NCBI GenBank assembly: GCA_004194705.1
Contig: SADC01000172.1
Span: forward strand, 85,591 to 149,590
Source: Ditylenchus dipsaci
Lineage: Eukaryota > Nematoda > Chromadorea > Rhabditida > Anguinidae
DNA length: 64,000 bases
Reading direction: 5' to 3'
Shown here: in pieces, positions 36,101 through 48,400 of the stretch
Numbering within the stretch: the first letter of the stretch is position 1
Layout of the letters: each line of letters starts with the position of its first letter
Position numbers and translations under genes: made by a program
Notes under the pieces: generated by a model
Seen by the model: only the letters and a program-made list of their open reading frames with translations
Told to the model about the DNA's origin: nothing
The model's database searches: none

Positions 36101-36769
36101 ACGCGAAAATTCCTTAGCAATTTAAAATATTGACACTCCAACTTTGGGTCATATCTCAGTGAACAAGCATTTTTTTAAATTCTGCTTTGTGACTCGGATT
36201 GCTGAGGAATTTGCCTTAGAATAAATTTTTTTTAGCTAAAAATGGGTACTTTTATTTAAAGATATAAAAAAATTTCGAGGGGAAGAGGTGCACTGGGGGT
36301 ACTGTCGAAAAAAGAGCCTTTGTCTGGGAACTTTTGATTTGACTGTTACATAATAGACGCAAAACCACTGTTTTAGGAATTGTCTCTCAATGGATGTGCT
36401 CCCCTTCTTTCTGATCAAATCGAGGCACTTGTAATCACTCAAAGTAAAGTGATTCATTTCAATTTTGTTTGGCAACTATATAATTTGTTTCAGTCTCTAG
36501 CTCGTTTGAAAGTTCTTAATTTGCATTCACTAATTGCCAACTTGGTCAGTAGGGTGTGTGAAGCATTAGACAGAGCACGACCAGAACTGCTGCCTTCCTC
36601 AAAAGTTGGCAAAGAGTGGCCCATTCTGAAGCTGTGTGTCGACTTCGAAGAACAACATATGCATGCCTGGCTAGAGCGCATAAGTAGATGGAAGTATATT
36701 GATGGATCAAATGCAATCTGCACAAATCTTAAGAGACTCTGTTATGAAATAAGAAAATCACGAGACTAG
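33145..36769 (+). CDS. Unidentified leucine-rich protein, multi-exon
   Basis: Family not recognised. Six exons join in phase: 33145-33256, 33670-33835, 35371-35545, 35588-35780, 36377-36448 and 36494-36769, about 330 residues. The start ATG is at 33145. The N-terminal LPHLSLQHF and evenly spaced segments such as LKDLKIQLP, LVECSV, LKTNILQ, ELSLNGC and LKVLNLHSLI resemble irregular leucine-rich repeats of the kind attached to F-box proteins, but I cannot confirm an F-box. A one-base excess near 35690, at act-gga-tga, puts a stop in the frame. Reading continues as DEENLREDP if one G is removed, so either an indel error or a disabled gene. Exon 2 has an unusual ATTTTAAG acceptor. The 1.5-kb second intron carries repeats. 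Function unknown. Confidence 0.6.
34338..34594. repeat. Foldback with an internal tandem repeat in an intron
   Basis: The ends are ttcggttatcccgaccaccc and its near-complement gggtggtcgggataacggg. Inside are two direct copies (~65 bp) of gggcccacatatatgggctt and the phrase that follows. A second cluster just upstream (34070-34265) consists of mirrored 'cgagccgaaggctcg' blocks. Confidence 0.65.
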
Positions 36770-36929
36770 TAATCAGTGCATTTGTTTTATTTGGAATTCA
36801 GAAAAAAAATTTATTGTCATAATGAAAAAATTTGAAAAAACAAGGATAATGCACAAAAATATATCGTAAAAATTGCTGCAGTCGTTCGAACGACGTTTCC
36901 AGTCAGGACAATACGTTTCACTTAGAAAC

Positions 36930-37210
36930 GTATTGGAACTAGTGTTCCCATTTTTACCTCTTTTTGGACAAGTCTCCTATCTTAGCTTTTTCTTTTACCG
37001 CCTTTTCAGAAGGCTGCAGGAAAAAAAACTGCATGACCGCCTTTTAAAAAGGCAGTAAAAATTTAAAACAGTCTTACCGCTTTTTAAAAAGGCGGTAAGT
37101 CTTTTTTAAATTTTTACAGCCTTCTCAAAAGGCGGTACTTAGCTTTTTCAATGTTACAGTCTTTTCGATAAGCCTTCTGAATTTTTAATTTTTGTACCGC
37201 CTTTTTAAAA
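36930..37210. repeat. Cluster of short palindromes (accgccttttNaaaaggcggt)
   Basis: At least six hairpin-forming blocks built from accgcctttt and aaaaggcggt (with variants such as gaaggctg) occur in about 280 bp between the leucine-rich gene and the next repeats. Spacing is irregular and no open frame is conserved. It is not a CRISPR array: the blocks are palindromes with no regular unique spacers. Confidence 0.6.
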
Positions 37211-39653
37211 ATTTTAAAAAATGTTCCAATTTGGAACTAGGGTTGGACAAAGGTCAATTGACCGGTTAATTATCCGTCAATTGACCGGTCATTTAATATT
37301 AATTGACCGCCCCATAAGAAATCGGCCAATTGTTCCCCGCTATTTACGAATTTATTTTACGGCATATTTGCATTTTTGCTTCATTTTTATTCTGTTTTAT
37401 ATCGAAAAATGGATGATTAATACAAAATTTCCCACTAACGAACGTTCTAGAAACTGGACTATAGTCAAACTAAAAAAGGCTAAAAAAGTCAATTAGGTGC
37501 TCTAAGCAGATGAGCTATCGGGTCGATCTTGCCTTTTTCTTGTTTTTCTGCTATCTGTCTGCCTCCCTCACAGTCATAGGCGTACCCAGGGGATGGGGCT
37601 AACCGGGCTATAGTGATATAGTGTCGATATAGTGTATATTTCTCCTGGTCCCCTAAGCCTACACTTTATCGAGAGTTGACTGTATTTAGCTTTTTGCAAT
37701 TTTAGCCCTCTGTCAGATAAAGCTGGTTACGCCTATGCTCACAGTTACGTTGAAACGCAAAGGCCTGACTGTAAGCCCGCTTGGTTCTGGTGCAGGATTT
37801 TCTGGATCCGAATCTATGAACCGTTTTCCAAAAAAACGAATATAGCTCGAGATTTTTACCATTTTCTGAATGGCATCAAATGGACCTGGGTATGTTCAGA
37901 AATTAACTGATGCTTGTATATTTAATATACACATGCATGACTTCCATAGTCTGTTAGGTAGCGCAGGAAATCAGTTTTCTAATGACATATTGTTGTATGG
38001 TTTATGATAAGTGAGTGTAACATTTTCAACCCGACGAAACAATTAGGATATTTTACAAAATGCATTTTTGACTAAAATAGGCAAAGGTAGGATACAGCTG
38101 TTTGTTCAGCAAACCCTACATACCATTTGAAAGAGCAACTAAAGATGCACCGAAAAATGCTTCAAAGTCTAGCAAAACGAAGACTTAAGAGTGTTAAGCG
38201 ACTATTTAAAAAAAATTGACGAATATTTGGTTGTAGTTCTCTTGTCATTATGCGTCCAGTTGTAAACACTGTACCCCACTTACCATGGTCCATTAATAAA
38301 GACGATGGCGCCTGTCGCATATACCGGGTTACCGGAAAATCCATACATCCAGGCTGTCGGTAGGTCGACAAAAAATATATCCACAACAAAAAGTGAGGAA
38401 CCCATGTGGTAGTTTTCGTAGCCCTGTATAAATCAAATGATGTGAAGAGTGACATGATTTACGTTTTTCGAAGGACGAGAATTAAATGTGCCTTGTTCTG
38501 GATGAAAGTGACTTTTTTGGCTAAGAAGTGCCTTGTTTTATTTTTTAGTCACATCAGCAAGTATACTAGCGATTTTTTTGAAGTGATAACACCATCAAGA
38601 AGCCCGGCTCATCTAGTTTCTAACAACGTATTGTTTTTTCGCAACATCTTTTTTAAATTCAGCACAAAAAATGAAAGTTTGAATCAAATCATTTTTCCGA
38701 GTTGCTTCATGTTTCGAGGCGTCTCTGCAAGTTTTTGCAAAATGTTGCAACGAACAATACGTTCTCAGAAACTAAAAAAAGCGGGCTACGTGATGGTGTT
38801 ATCACTTTGGAGAAATTGCTAGTATATTTGCTGCTGTGACTAAAAGAAAAAAAACAAGGCACTTTTCATCCAGAACAAGCCAGATATAAGATTTATCCTT
38901 TTCATAAATTGCATTAATACCAAGAATAATCTGCTGGATTTCAAATAATTTCAGAGAATAATTAAATTATAAGTCACAGTGTTTTAAAATTCGAATTTTA
39001 GTATGTTAGGAAAATTTGGCGCCAAATAAAAAATGGCAAAATTTTCAAAAATGGTCGATTTGAGACTACTTTTTGTTTCGTGTTCCTTATCAAATTTTTT
39101 TGCTTTTTGGCTCTTGCATCTCTATAGCCAAAATATTACTCACACTAAGGACTTTCGAATGAGGCATCACTTGACCATAAAACATGCAAAATTTCAAAGC
39201 TAAAATTGATTTCTGTGGAAATTTCGAAGGAATTTTCTTCATCTATCTTTTAATCTAGCTTTTCTATCTTTTTAGCAATTTTTTTGCTGAATTTTTTTTC
39301 CGTCATTATTTTCGTGTTTTGTGCATAATGTACAAATTAATTTCACGATTTCATTTGTTTTTTTTTTCACAAAAAGGATACTGTCTGGGATGTGCAATCG
39401 AATTTCCGGTCCATCTTTTTTTTTTGTTCAAAAATAAGCAAATTGTATGCTATTGAAAAGCTTATATTCTGGGCTACATTTCTGCGAGCTTTGAAACTTG
39501 GATTTTCAACTTGTTGTTAGAGCGGGCTGGCAAGAGACTGTGAATAATGGCAAAAAATTATAACTTTTTTGGTACTCTCCACTTTCGAAAGTGTAACGAA
39601 GTTGGAGGAGTAAATCAGTAACTAAAAATAGTAACTAAGACTAATTTGGGCTA
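37211..39653. other. No gene; foldback element at 38489-38881
   Basis: The pair at 38489 (gtgccttgttctggatgaaa) and 38858-38880 (complement) bounds a foldback of about 390 bp. Its inner blocks tgatgtgac/gtcac and gtgataacaccatca are mirrored at 38780-38840. Elsewhere there are only AT-rich sequence, a fragment with cataggcgtacccagg at 37577 and tcaattgaccgg repeats at 37250-37290. No exon was seen. Confidence 0.5.
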
Positions 39654-39661
39654 AACTGCAC

Positions 39662-40994
39662 TAGAGATGATGACGGGACGGGACAATTCCGTCCCGTCAA
39701 TTTTAGAGAATCGTCCCGTCCCAGAATCCCGCCCAGAAATTTTTTGACACCTGTCCCGTCCCGATGTCGCGTCCCGAAGAAAAATTATTTAAATTCCGTC
39801 TTGTCCCGTCCCGAAAAAATTCAATTTGTCAATAACTACTTTCGACTTCAAATTACAGTCAACCCTCGATATTAACAAGTTGTCAACAAGTACCGAGGGA
39901 CCGTTGTTAATAACAACGGCCCCTTGGTAATACAAAAACAAAATACCAAGTTGGTATAACGGTTCCGCACGGCCGGTCACACTGCTGGCCGTTGTTTTGT
40001 TTGAGAGATGAATAAAGCATATAGGATTGAAATTCGCGATCGAAAATTTTTATGACCGTCCCGAAAATCTTCCCTGTCCCGGGGTCCCGTCCCGATATAA
40101 ATTTTTGACCTGTCCCGTCCAGCGTCCTGTCCCGTAATTTTCGAATTTGAATCCTGTCCCGTCCCGTCCCGAAAAGTTAAAGGCATCATCTCTAAAATTC
40201 ATTACGTCCCCATAGGTACTGGTGGACTTATCTACATTTCTAAAATTATGTGCTCTTAGTGCTTTTGAAATTTTTGTTGTATACAAATCCAATCCTTGTG
40301 AATTCTTTAATATTTTTAACCATTTCATCAGTCATTTCTTTTTCTTCTGGCTTATTAATATCTATCATTTTGTGTACACTGAATTCTTCTATGCCTTCAA
40401 GCAGTGGGAAATGTTGCTTGGCATAATTTTTCAAGTCTTTCATAGATTCCATTCTAGGAATGAAAACCTTTTCTAGCCCAATTTGCTGGATGCTGCAACG
40501 CTTTGCTTCATCCTCATGCCAACATTCTACACTATACAAAAATACTGGAATTTTTGTTCTTTTTTCATAAACTAGTCCAATTTTAGCATATGGCTCCAAG
40601 TTTTTCATCAACATATCATTCATTTCCGACATTTCACTTATTTCAACCGTCTTCATTGTCTCTGATCTATCTTTTTTCGACTTATTTGAGTCTTTTGCAT
40701 CATCTGTAGTCACTATACCTCCCACCATTTTAATTTTAAACAAAACGTCAGGATCAAGCTCGTAGACAGTGAAATTGCTGTTTTCGCTGACCGTTGTTAA
40801 TAACAACGGCCTCTTGGTAATACAAAAACAAAAATACCAAGTTGGTATAACGGTTCCGCACGGCCGGTCACACTGCTGGCCGTTGTTTTGTTTGAGAGAT
40901 GAATAAAGCATATAGAATTGAAATTCCCGATCGGAAATTTTCGAATTTGAATCCTGTCCCGTCCCGTCCCGAAAAGCTAAAGGCATCATCTCTA
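39662..40994. mobile_element. Composite hAT-like element carrying a captured host-gene fragment
   Basis: Exact 8-bp repeats aactgcac at 39654-39661 and 40995-41002 flank termini tagagatgat and atcatctcta, which satisfy the hAT YARNG rule. Inside, a complete-looking 533-bp element (39662-40194) has its own right terminus. Next comes a minus-strand fragment homologous to the last part of the repeat-protein gene at 48681-49256. Last is a shortened second copy of the element's right half (40789-40994, matching 39900-40194). GGGACGGGAC blocks fill both ends. A single duplication pair outside the whole block says it inserted as one unit. Confidence 0.85.
40197..40785 (-). pseudogene. Captured 3' fragment of the 42.5-49.2 kb repeat-protein gene
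   Basis: On the minus strand this encodes the last two repeat units and stop of the gene at 42457-49220, and also its 3' flank (the complement of gtccaccagtaact near 40215). About ten residue changes separate the two over ~180 residues, yet no stop or frameshift has appeared. The open frame begins earlier, at an ATG inside the transposon terminus (40987-40989), so transposon sequence and captured domain form one continuous 247-codon frame. Expression and function are unknown; the open frame may be chance given modest age. Confidence 0.85.
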
Positions 40995-41003
40995 AACTGC
41001 ACT

Positions 41004-42002
41004 ATTACGCACTGGCTCTAAATCACCTTAAATCATGTTTTCCCAACGTTTTAGCATCTAAAACGTGTAGAAAACATGTTTTTAAGGCGCAGCCGATTAT
41101 TTTCTGAAAAAAAGTTTTTTGACCAAAATTTGACTTTTCACCTTGAAGGACCAAGGTAATCTACTCGGAGGGGGTACTTATACGGACGACCTGCGACTCG
41201 CTACAAATTGTGACTCGCTACTGCGACTCGCTACAGATTGAATTTTCTATTGTTATGTGGGTACAGATTGTTGTACCAGACCAATTGTTGGCCGCTTCGC
41301 GGCCAAGACCAGCACACTCCACATTGCAAGGGATAGGGGAACATGTAGTACATGTTTTGGGTGAAATGGACAAAAAAGTTAAAGTGTAGCGAGTCGCAAT
41401 TGTAGCGAGTCGAAGTTTTACCACTTATACATCCCAAAAGATGGAATTTTCACATATTGTTGTTAACTGGGGCCTATAAATAAACTCAGGCATGCATGCT
41501 TTTTCATGCATCCAGAGTCAATTTCGAGTGATTTGTGTCTAAGGTGTGTGGGTGTGCGCATCTCAACTCCAAGCCTCATGCTCCGAAGAGGGCACGGGGG
41601 CTTGGAATTGATCAAGCCTACTGCTTAACCCATCATAGGGGCTTGGAGTTGATCAAACCCCCTGCTTAACCCATCAAGCCCCCTCCACCCCTTTCGGGGG
41701 TGCAGGGGCTTGATGGGTTAGAGATGCGAGCACCCACTTACCTTAGACATGATTCCGAGAAATACTTGGGATCATAAATGCACAAGAGTTTTTTTTTGCT
41801 CAGCTCCAGTGAAAAAACTCGGTAAAAACGAATAAATAGAACCTCTAGGTACCCTATCCAAGTGGATTACCTTGGTCCCCCAAGGTGAAAAGTCAAATTT
41901 TGGTCGAATTTTTTTTCAAATAATGATCGGCCGGAAACATGTTTTCCACACGTTTCAGATGCTAAAACGTTGATTTGGGGTCATTCGGAGCCAGTGCGTA
42001 AT
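41004..42002. repeat. ~1-kb foldback element abutting the composite hAT element
   Basis: The ends are attacgcactggctc and gagccagtgcgtaat. The arms are mirrored over about 170 bp, including aaacatgttttc, the ccaaaatttgacttttcacctt block and the accaaggtaatcta motif. The centre contains a ctgcgactcgctaca repeat (41195-41240, with complements near 41390-41410) and a module shared with the interior of 22733-23724 (41480-41770, including tgatttgtgtctaaggt). Its left end starts 2 bp from the flanking duplication of 39662-40994. Confidence 0.7.
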
Positions 42003-42456
42003 TCTGCTTTCCTGCCTAATTTGAGATTTGCGCTTTCTGCACTCTTGCGAAAAATATTTTGGAAAAGATTATTTTTGCAAGCACTAACTTTGAATATTCA
42101 CAAACAAAAAAACGTTGAAATTTTACACCTCACTGCTCGACTCTTTCACAGCACGAAAAATAACTAAACGCGTAGATAGATAGATTCAAATTTTTTTAAA
42201 TGTGGTGTTGATATCACTTTTGAATCATACTTTATTTATTTTTCCATCCCAACTATCAAAAAAATTATAACCTGATTCAATATTTGCTTGCAACAAAAAT
42301 TTCTTCTGATACAGCTTTTCAAAGTCCAGTGCTTGTGGATTGATCTTATATGGTCTCTATATTTATCAATGTTCAGGGAGCAGTAATCAATAAGTTTGAA
42401 AGCATAAAAAGCTGCTCTACCACGCTGTTGTTAATTTTATTTTACTAGGTACTGAA

Positions 42457-45400
42457 ATGGTTGGTCTGTTGTATGCTCGTTTTTTCACTATTATATTAGC
42501 AGAATTTGCTATAAAAATAAGTTTTGGCCATCCACAAGATTGTTTTCCTTCAGATATAGGCTACGAACTGTATTCAAAAGGTACGTTTTGCTTACACATT
42601 CTATTTAACGCTGGAAAAACCAAGTGTACTAAAATGTGCTTCTGGTCGGAAATATCATGCTGATCATAATGACGTTAAAAATCTCTGAAATTTCTACTCT
42701 GTGCCATTTAATTGGAAAATGCCTGTAAAGAGGAAAATCGAGTCATTTTTTAAAGTCACTGAATCTCAGCCAAGTCTTTATGCATTGTTCGAATCAATGG
42801 CTATTCCGAACTTGTGTTTCGATTTTTATTAAAAGCAGAAGACAAAGGTAAGATTTTGCGGCAGGAATTCTTTTCACCCCTGGACCAAAAACGCGTTTCA
42901 TCAACTCCTATGTATATTTATGGCTTTATGCGTAGAAAATACGATGAAACAATTAGTAAGACCATTTCCGAGAAGAAATTTGGCTCTATGTCGCCCTGTT
43001 TGTTTTCATTTTATGCCACTTTTGTTTTATTTATTTCTTCGGCATATTATTATTAAAAAATCAAAACATATCAGGGGGGGGGGGGAAGGCAAAACAAATA
43101 GCAAAAAGCAACAGGGGGGACCAAGGCAAAAAAAACACCGACTTATCGTAGAGGCCAGAAATTATTTGACAAAATTTTGACCAAAACCATGGTACCCACC
43201 CGGATGGTCAAAAATATAGGGTACCTGGATACCCATTCACAGATATTCTACCATGCCTTGGTCACTGGAGCTGGTCAAAAAGAGTCTCTTAGAAGACCAT
43301 GATTTTTTGCGCGCAGCGGTTGTCACCGCACAATTAAAAATTTTTTCACAATCGTTGAACTTCTGTACTGATTTTTCAACTTGGTTTCTAACAAAACTAT
43401 ACCTAAAATTAAATTCTAGGCCTTGTTTTGTTAGAAACCTAGTTAGAAAAACGTACAGAAGTTCAATGATTAGAAAAAAATTTGAATTGGCGGGAGACAA
43501 CCGGTGCGCGCAAAAACCATGGTCCCGTTAAAGGGGGAGGGAACTTTATACACGCATCGTCTGGACTTAAAGGTTCAAATTAGGCTGAGTGAAAAATAAA
43601 AACAAGCTGAAATTATTCAAATTTGTATTAGGGTCGCACTATACGGAGACTCCACTGTATCAAATGAAAAGTTTCACTTATACTTTAGATAGTGGATAAT
43701 ATTATAAGGCAAAGAAAGTTCTAGGAAAGTATTTTTAGCTGTATGCAATTCTTGGTACCCTATTTTTGCCTCTTGCCAACTCAAAAGCATTTTTTACACT
43801 TTTTTTGCAGACATTTTTGAATTTTTTAAAGACAGGGCTGTAGCTGAGGAATTTTTCTACAAATTGAATATTTCGGAATAGTCTTTGATGGATTAAAAGT
43901 AAAGATACAAAACCTTTTAATAGAGAAAAAATTAGGAGCCAAGAGCCGAAAACAGATATATTTTTTTGAGATATCTTTAGTGTTTTGTTTTAGTTTCAGT
44001 GTTTTTTTAGTGTCGAATACCGCCCCCTTCCCCCCATAAATCCTACCTTTTAAAAATGCTGTAACAACCCTTGCAAACAACAAGTTTAGGCTTATCCCTT
44101 AGGCTTGGGGTAGGCCAGCGTACGCAAGTTGTGACTAATAAATAGTTTACGCACTTTTTCCTGGCCTGTGACATATATTTGAGTAATCTTTACTTGAGTT
44201 TTAGAAGGATAAAATTATGGGGGCATTCTATACTAGGGTCGAAAAATCTTTAAAAAAAAATGTCTGTTTTTGGCGTCTGGCTCCTGAATTTTTTCTCAAA
44301 AAGCTTTTATATCTTGGTCTTGAATTCACCAAAAACTATTCGGAGATATTAACTCTTTTATTTAACTCGTAGAAAAACTGGTTCTGTTCTAGAATCAGGT
44401 TACAAAAACAGCTTACTAGAAAACAACAGAGGGACCAAGCTGTTTTTCGCAAAAAATCAACAGGGGGACCGAGTTGTTTTTTGGCGCCTGATTCTAGAAT
44501 AGAACTGAAAAACTCCTCAGCTACAACCCTGTTTCAAAAAAAGTTGAAATTTTTTGCAAAAAGATTAAAAAGCTTTCGAAGTTAGCAAGAGACGAAGATG
44601 GGGTGCACAGCACTGGTTGTATGATTGATTTAGTTTATTTTATAAAAATAAATTTCAGGAAATTTTGTTATGTTTATTTATTATCAAGATGATGATATCA
44701 ATAACTTAAAAGAACATGAAATATATATTCCGAGAAACATTTCTGCAAAAGAACTAAAGTCTTACATTGTTGGATGTTTTCCGGAACTTAAGAATTTTGA
44801 GCATGTAAGTATTTTTCAGTATATTTTTTAATAAAAGTCAACCAAAATTTTCAAAATAAAGACTTGACTCGACCTGAAGACTTGTCAAAATACTTGAATT
44901 CTGGTTTGAAACAGTTTAGGATGCTTTAGGGTGGTTGAGAATGGTTCAGAGTGGGATTCCGAGCGATCGACTCGATCAAAGTGGGATTCTGATGTGTAAA
45001 ATTGAATTTTCGCAAAAAATTTACTCCCTATTTAGTAAACCCACAAAAAATCAACTTTCAAGTTTCAAACTTTCAAACCAACTTTAAAAACTTTCAAGTG
45101 CTTCTGGCCACTCTAAGTGGGATTCTGAGCAATCCAAGTTATTTTCCGACTAAAAAAAATTTGCGGTGAGAAATGAGTATTTTGAGGGAAGATCATACCG
45201 CAGTGAGAGAAAAATCGAGAGTGAGGTGACTTTTTTGAGGTGACTTTCAAGTGTTTTACGAAAAGAAAAAAGTAGCATCCGGAGAAAAAGTGTCGGTGTG
45301 AAAAAGGTCGATTTTTGGGGGGTACGTACAGGCCTGTGTACGGGCCAGCCCGAACCCACTAATTTAATAGATAAGTCGCCCGAAGAATCTATTCTTGTAG

Positions 45401-48400
45401 CTGAGATTCCAGGCTACAGAACGGAAATTACCATTTATCAAAATGTACAAAAAATTGAGCTGCTTTTCGAAAAGTAGTCAAATTTTTTGGACAATTTTAA
45501 TAAATGGTAATATCTGTTTTGTAGCCTGAAATCTCAACTACAAGAATAAATTATTCGGTCCGACTTATCTTTTTAAATAGTGGGTTTGGGCTGGCCCGGG
45601 CTGGTCGGGCCAGGCCCCAGTGAACCGGCCAGTACACAGGCCTGGGTACGTACCATCAAGCGTTTTTCTGTATAGTAAATAGGGTGTTAAAGGACCATAC
45701 TTGTTGATGCAAATGAGAATTTGGCAAATTCAAATGCGCGCGGGACGCTTCTCTTTCAATTCTCGCTGTACTCTTTTGAGTTGTTTCGAGCAACTCAAAA
45801 GAGTACAGCGAGAGACGAAAGAAAAGTGTCCCGCGCGCATTTGAATTTGGCAAATTCTCATTTGCATCAACAAGTATGGTCCTTTAAGCAATCAATTTCA
45901 ATATTTTGAGATACATGTGTGAATTAAATAGAATTTTATAAATTTCGAAGAAATGTTTTAAATTTATTTTCAGGATGATTACAAGATCTATCAAATCAAC
46001 TACGGCTATGGAATAGAAACTGAAATTAATAAAGAGTCAGCAATTGCCATCGAATCAATTTTAATGATTGGTATTATAAAAATGTCGCAGTAGATGTGTA
46101 TGCACCAAAGCCACATTTTGATAAACTTTCAATGAACAACAATTTGCATTATGACTTTTCAAGAAAAAATTTTCAAGTTCTAAAAATTTTAGTTCCTCAA
46201 ACGTTGTATGCATACCAATTTGAAGCCTACCTGCAAAAACAGTTTCCTACACTGGCTGAAGGCAAAGAAAATCTCACCATTTTCACAATTAAAAAAATTT
46301 CACCTACTAAGTTGGAGCTGGGGGCAGAGATGACAGATGAAATATCCAAAAATGTAGAAGCCAAATCAATTGCGTTGATTAGAGCCATTCCAATACTTTT
46401 CTATAGTGAGTAAATTTTTTTACAGCAAATAGGCAAAAATCAAACTGCAGCTTTTCGAATCGTTATTAAACCCAGGGTGGCCATATCACTTTTTGGAAAA
46501 GGGGGCATTTATAAGTAAAAATTTTTAAAAAAGGGGCATCATACATATCTCTACTACGCAACACTTAAACTAACCAATTTAATGCCCCTTTTTTGTCAAA
46601 TAAAAAAGGGGCAAAAATTCGAAAAGGGGGCATTTGCCGCCTAAAGGGGGCATTATGGCCACCCTGATTAAACCCGTGAATGGCCAATTGTACTACAGCC
46701 CACCCCCATATACTGGCACTTCCAGCAAACCTGCATGTTGAGCAAAATTATTTAGCCACCTTCGATTTTTTTCAATTTGTTTTGAAATTGCGTCAATTTT
46801 TTTTCTTACCATTCTCAGTTGCTATGACAATTGGACGAGAGCAGTCGTCAGAAACAGAGCAAACCATCCTATTTTTTCAAAACTGCTCATTGTTTGTTAG
46901 ATTTGTTGCTGTGTTGATGCGGAATACACTGATGAACTAAAGAGACTAAAGAAATGATACTATGGAGAGACCGGCCCTCTTCATTAATCGGCACCCCAAG
47001 CTGGTCTCTAGGGGTACCGGTTTATCAATAGTAGACTTACTTTGCGCGTTTTACGAGGGAATTACCCGAGCTGTCATTTTGAAGACGGGAAGCATCTTTT
47101 TTTTGTGAATTTTTTCAAATCAATCATAGTATTGTTCACAAAAATTTTATTTTAGTTTGCAAACATGCAGTACTAAAAATTACCGTTAAATCTAGCAAAC
47201 ATTCTAGAAGTAAGAATTCTGCTACCGATTCAAGAAAAAGTGTATCTCAGCATGACTTGAACAGAACAGCTCTTTCGTTTTTTCAGACAAAATGGCAAAG
47301 ATATAGCTTTCTAATTAGCGATAGATCAGCGTTTTGAACAATAAAGCAAAAAATTAGAGTCATTTGAAATTTGGCCGATATAAAGAACCACCCTGTGTAC
47401 AACCCTGTTATAATTATACCTTTCTTGCTTTCTTTTAACTGCTTGAATATCTCTGATCTCTTTACAGGTGTAAACAACTTGATGAAGATATTTAATAGAC
47501 GAGAATGACAGAGAAAAAGTAAAATCCCTGTGAATCTCAATTTACATCAATTAAAATTTTTCGTGAGAGAGCATGTTCTAGCCTCTCAAAAAACACTTGA
47601 TTTTACATTTATACCTTAAAAATTTCTGACGACAAACAATTGAAGCTGGGTACAAAAATGACACAACAAAAAAATGTCTAATTTAAAACAAATACTAAAA
47701 TTGGTTTATATTTTAAAACGATCTCAATTTTTTTGTATGATATTGACAGCTTCAACCAACAAAACTTGACTAAACAAGAAGTTGGGAAAAAAGTAAACAT
47801 CTGTACAAATGTGACTGTAGACCAATTCGAGATTTCTATGAGAAAGCATGTGAAACATTTTGAAAATGTTGAAAAACATTTTAGTGTGTATCAAATAATA
47901 AAGAAAATAATAATCAACTAAAGCTGGCACAAAAAATAACTGATGAAACTATCAAAAACATGAAAGAAAATGCAATTATTGGAATTATTCCAACAATTCC
48001 AATATTTATCTATAAAGTAACGCTCTATGAAGATTTCGCACCAAGCAGATACTATGCTCAAATAAATATTAGATTGAATACATCTTTGAAAAAATTCAAA
48101 ACTTATCTCAAAATGAATTCAAGCTGTTCAGAGGTTTTGATTTTGACGTGTATGAAACCAGACGAAAGGATTTAGTTTCGTATACACCAGGCGAACAGAT
48201 GAGTAATGATAAAATGACAAAAATTCAGCCACATACAATGCTTGCAATAGTTGAGACGCTGCCGATTATATTTTATTATGTAGACAGATTGGAAAATGAT
48301 GGCCTTGCCGGATACAAAGCCAAAAAATCATTGATATTCCGGCTAAATTAACTGTAGATCAGCTAAGAATGTATGTTGAAGATTATGTTATAGACAGCAG

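Noticed and set aside
43237..43531. Overlapping ~90-codon frames on both strands
   Set aside because: They follow the foldback at 43296-43523 and mirror each other.
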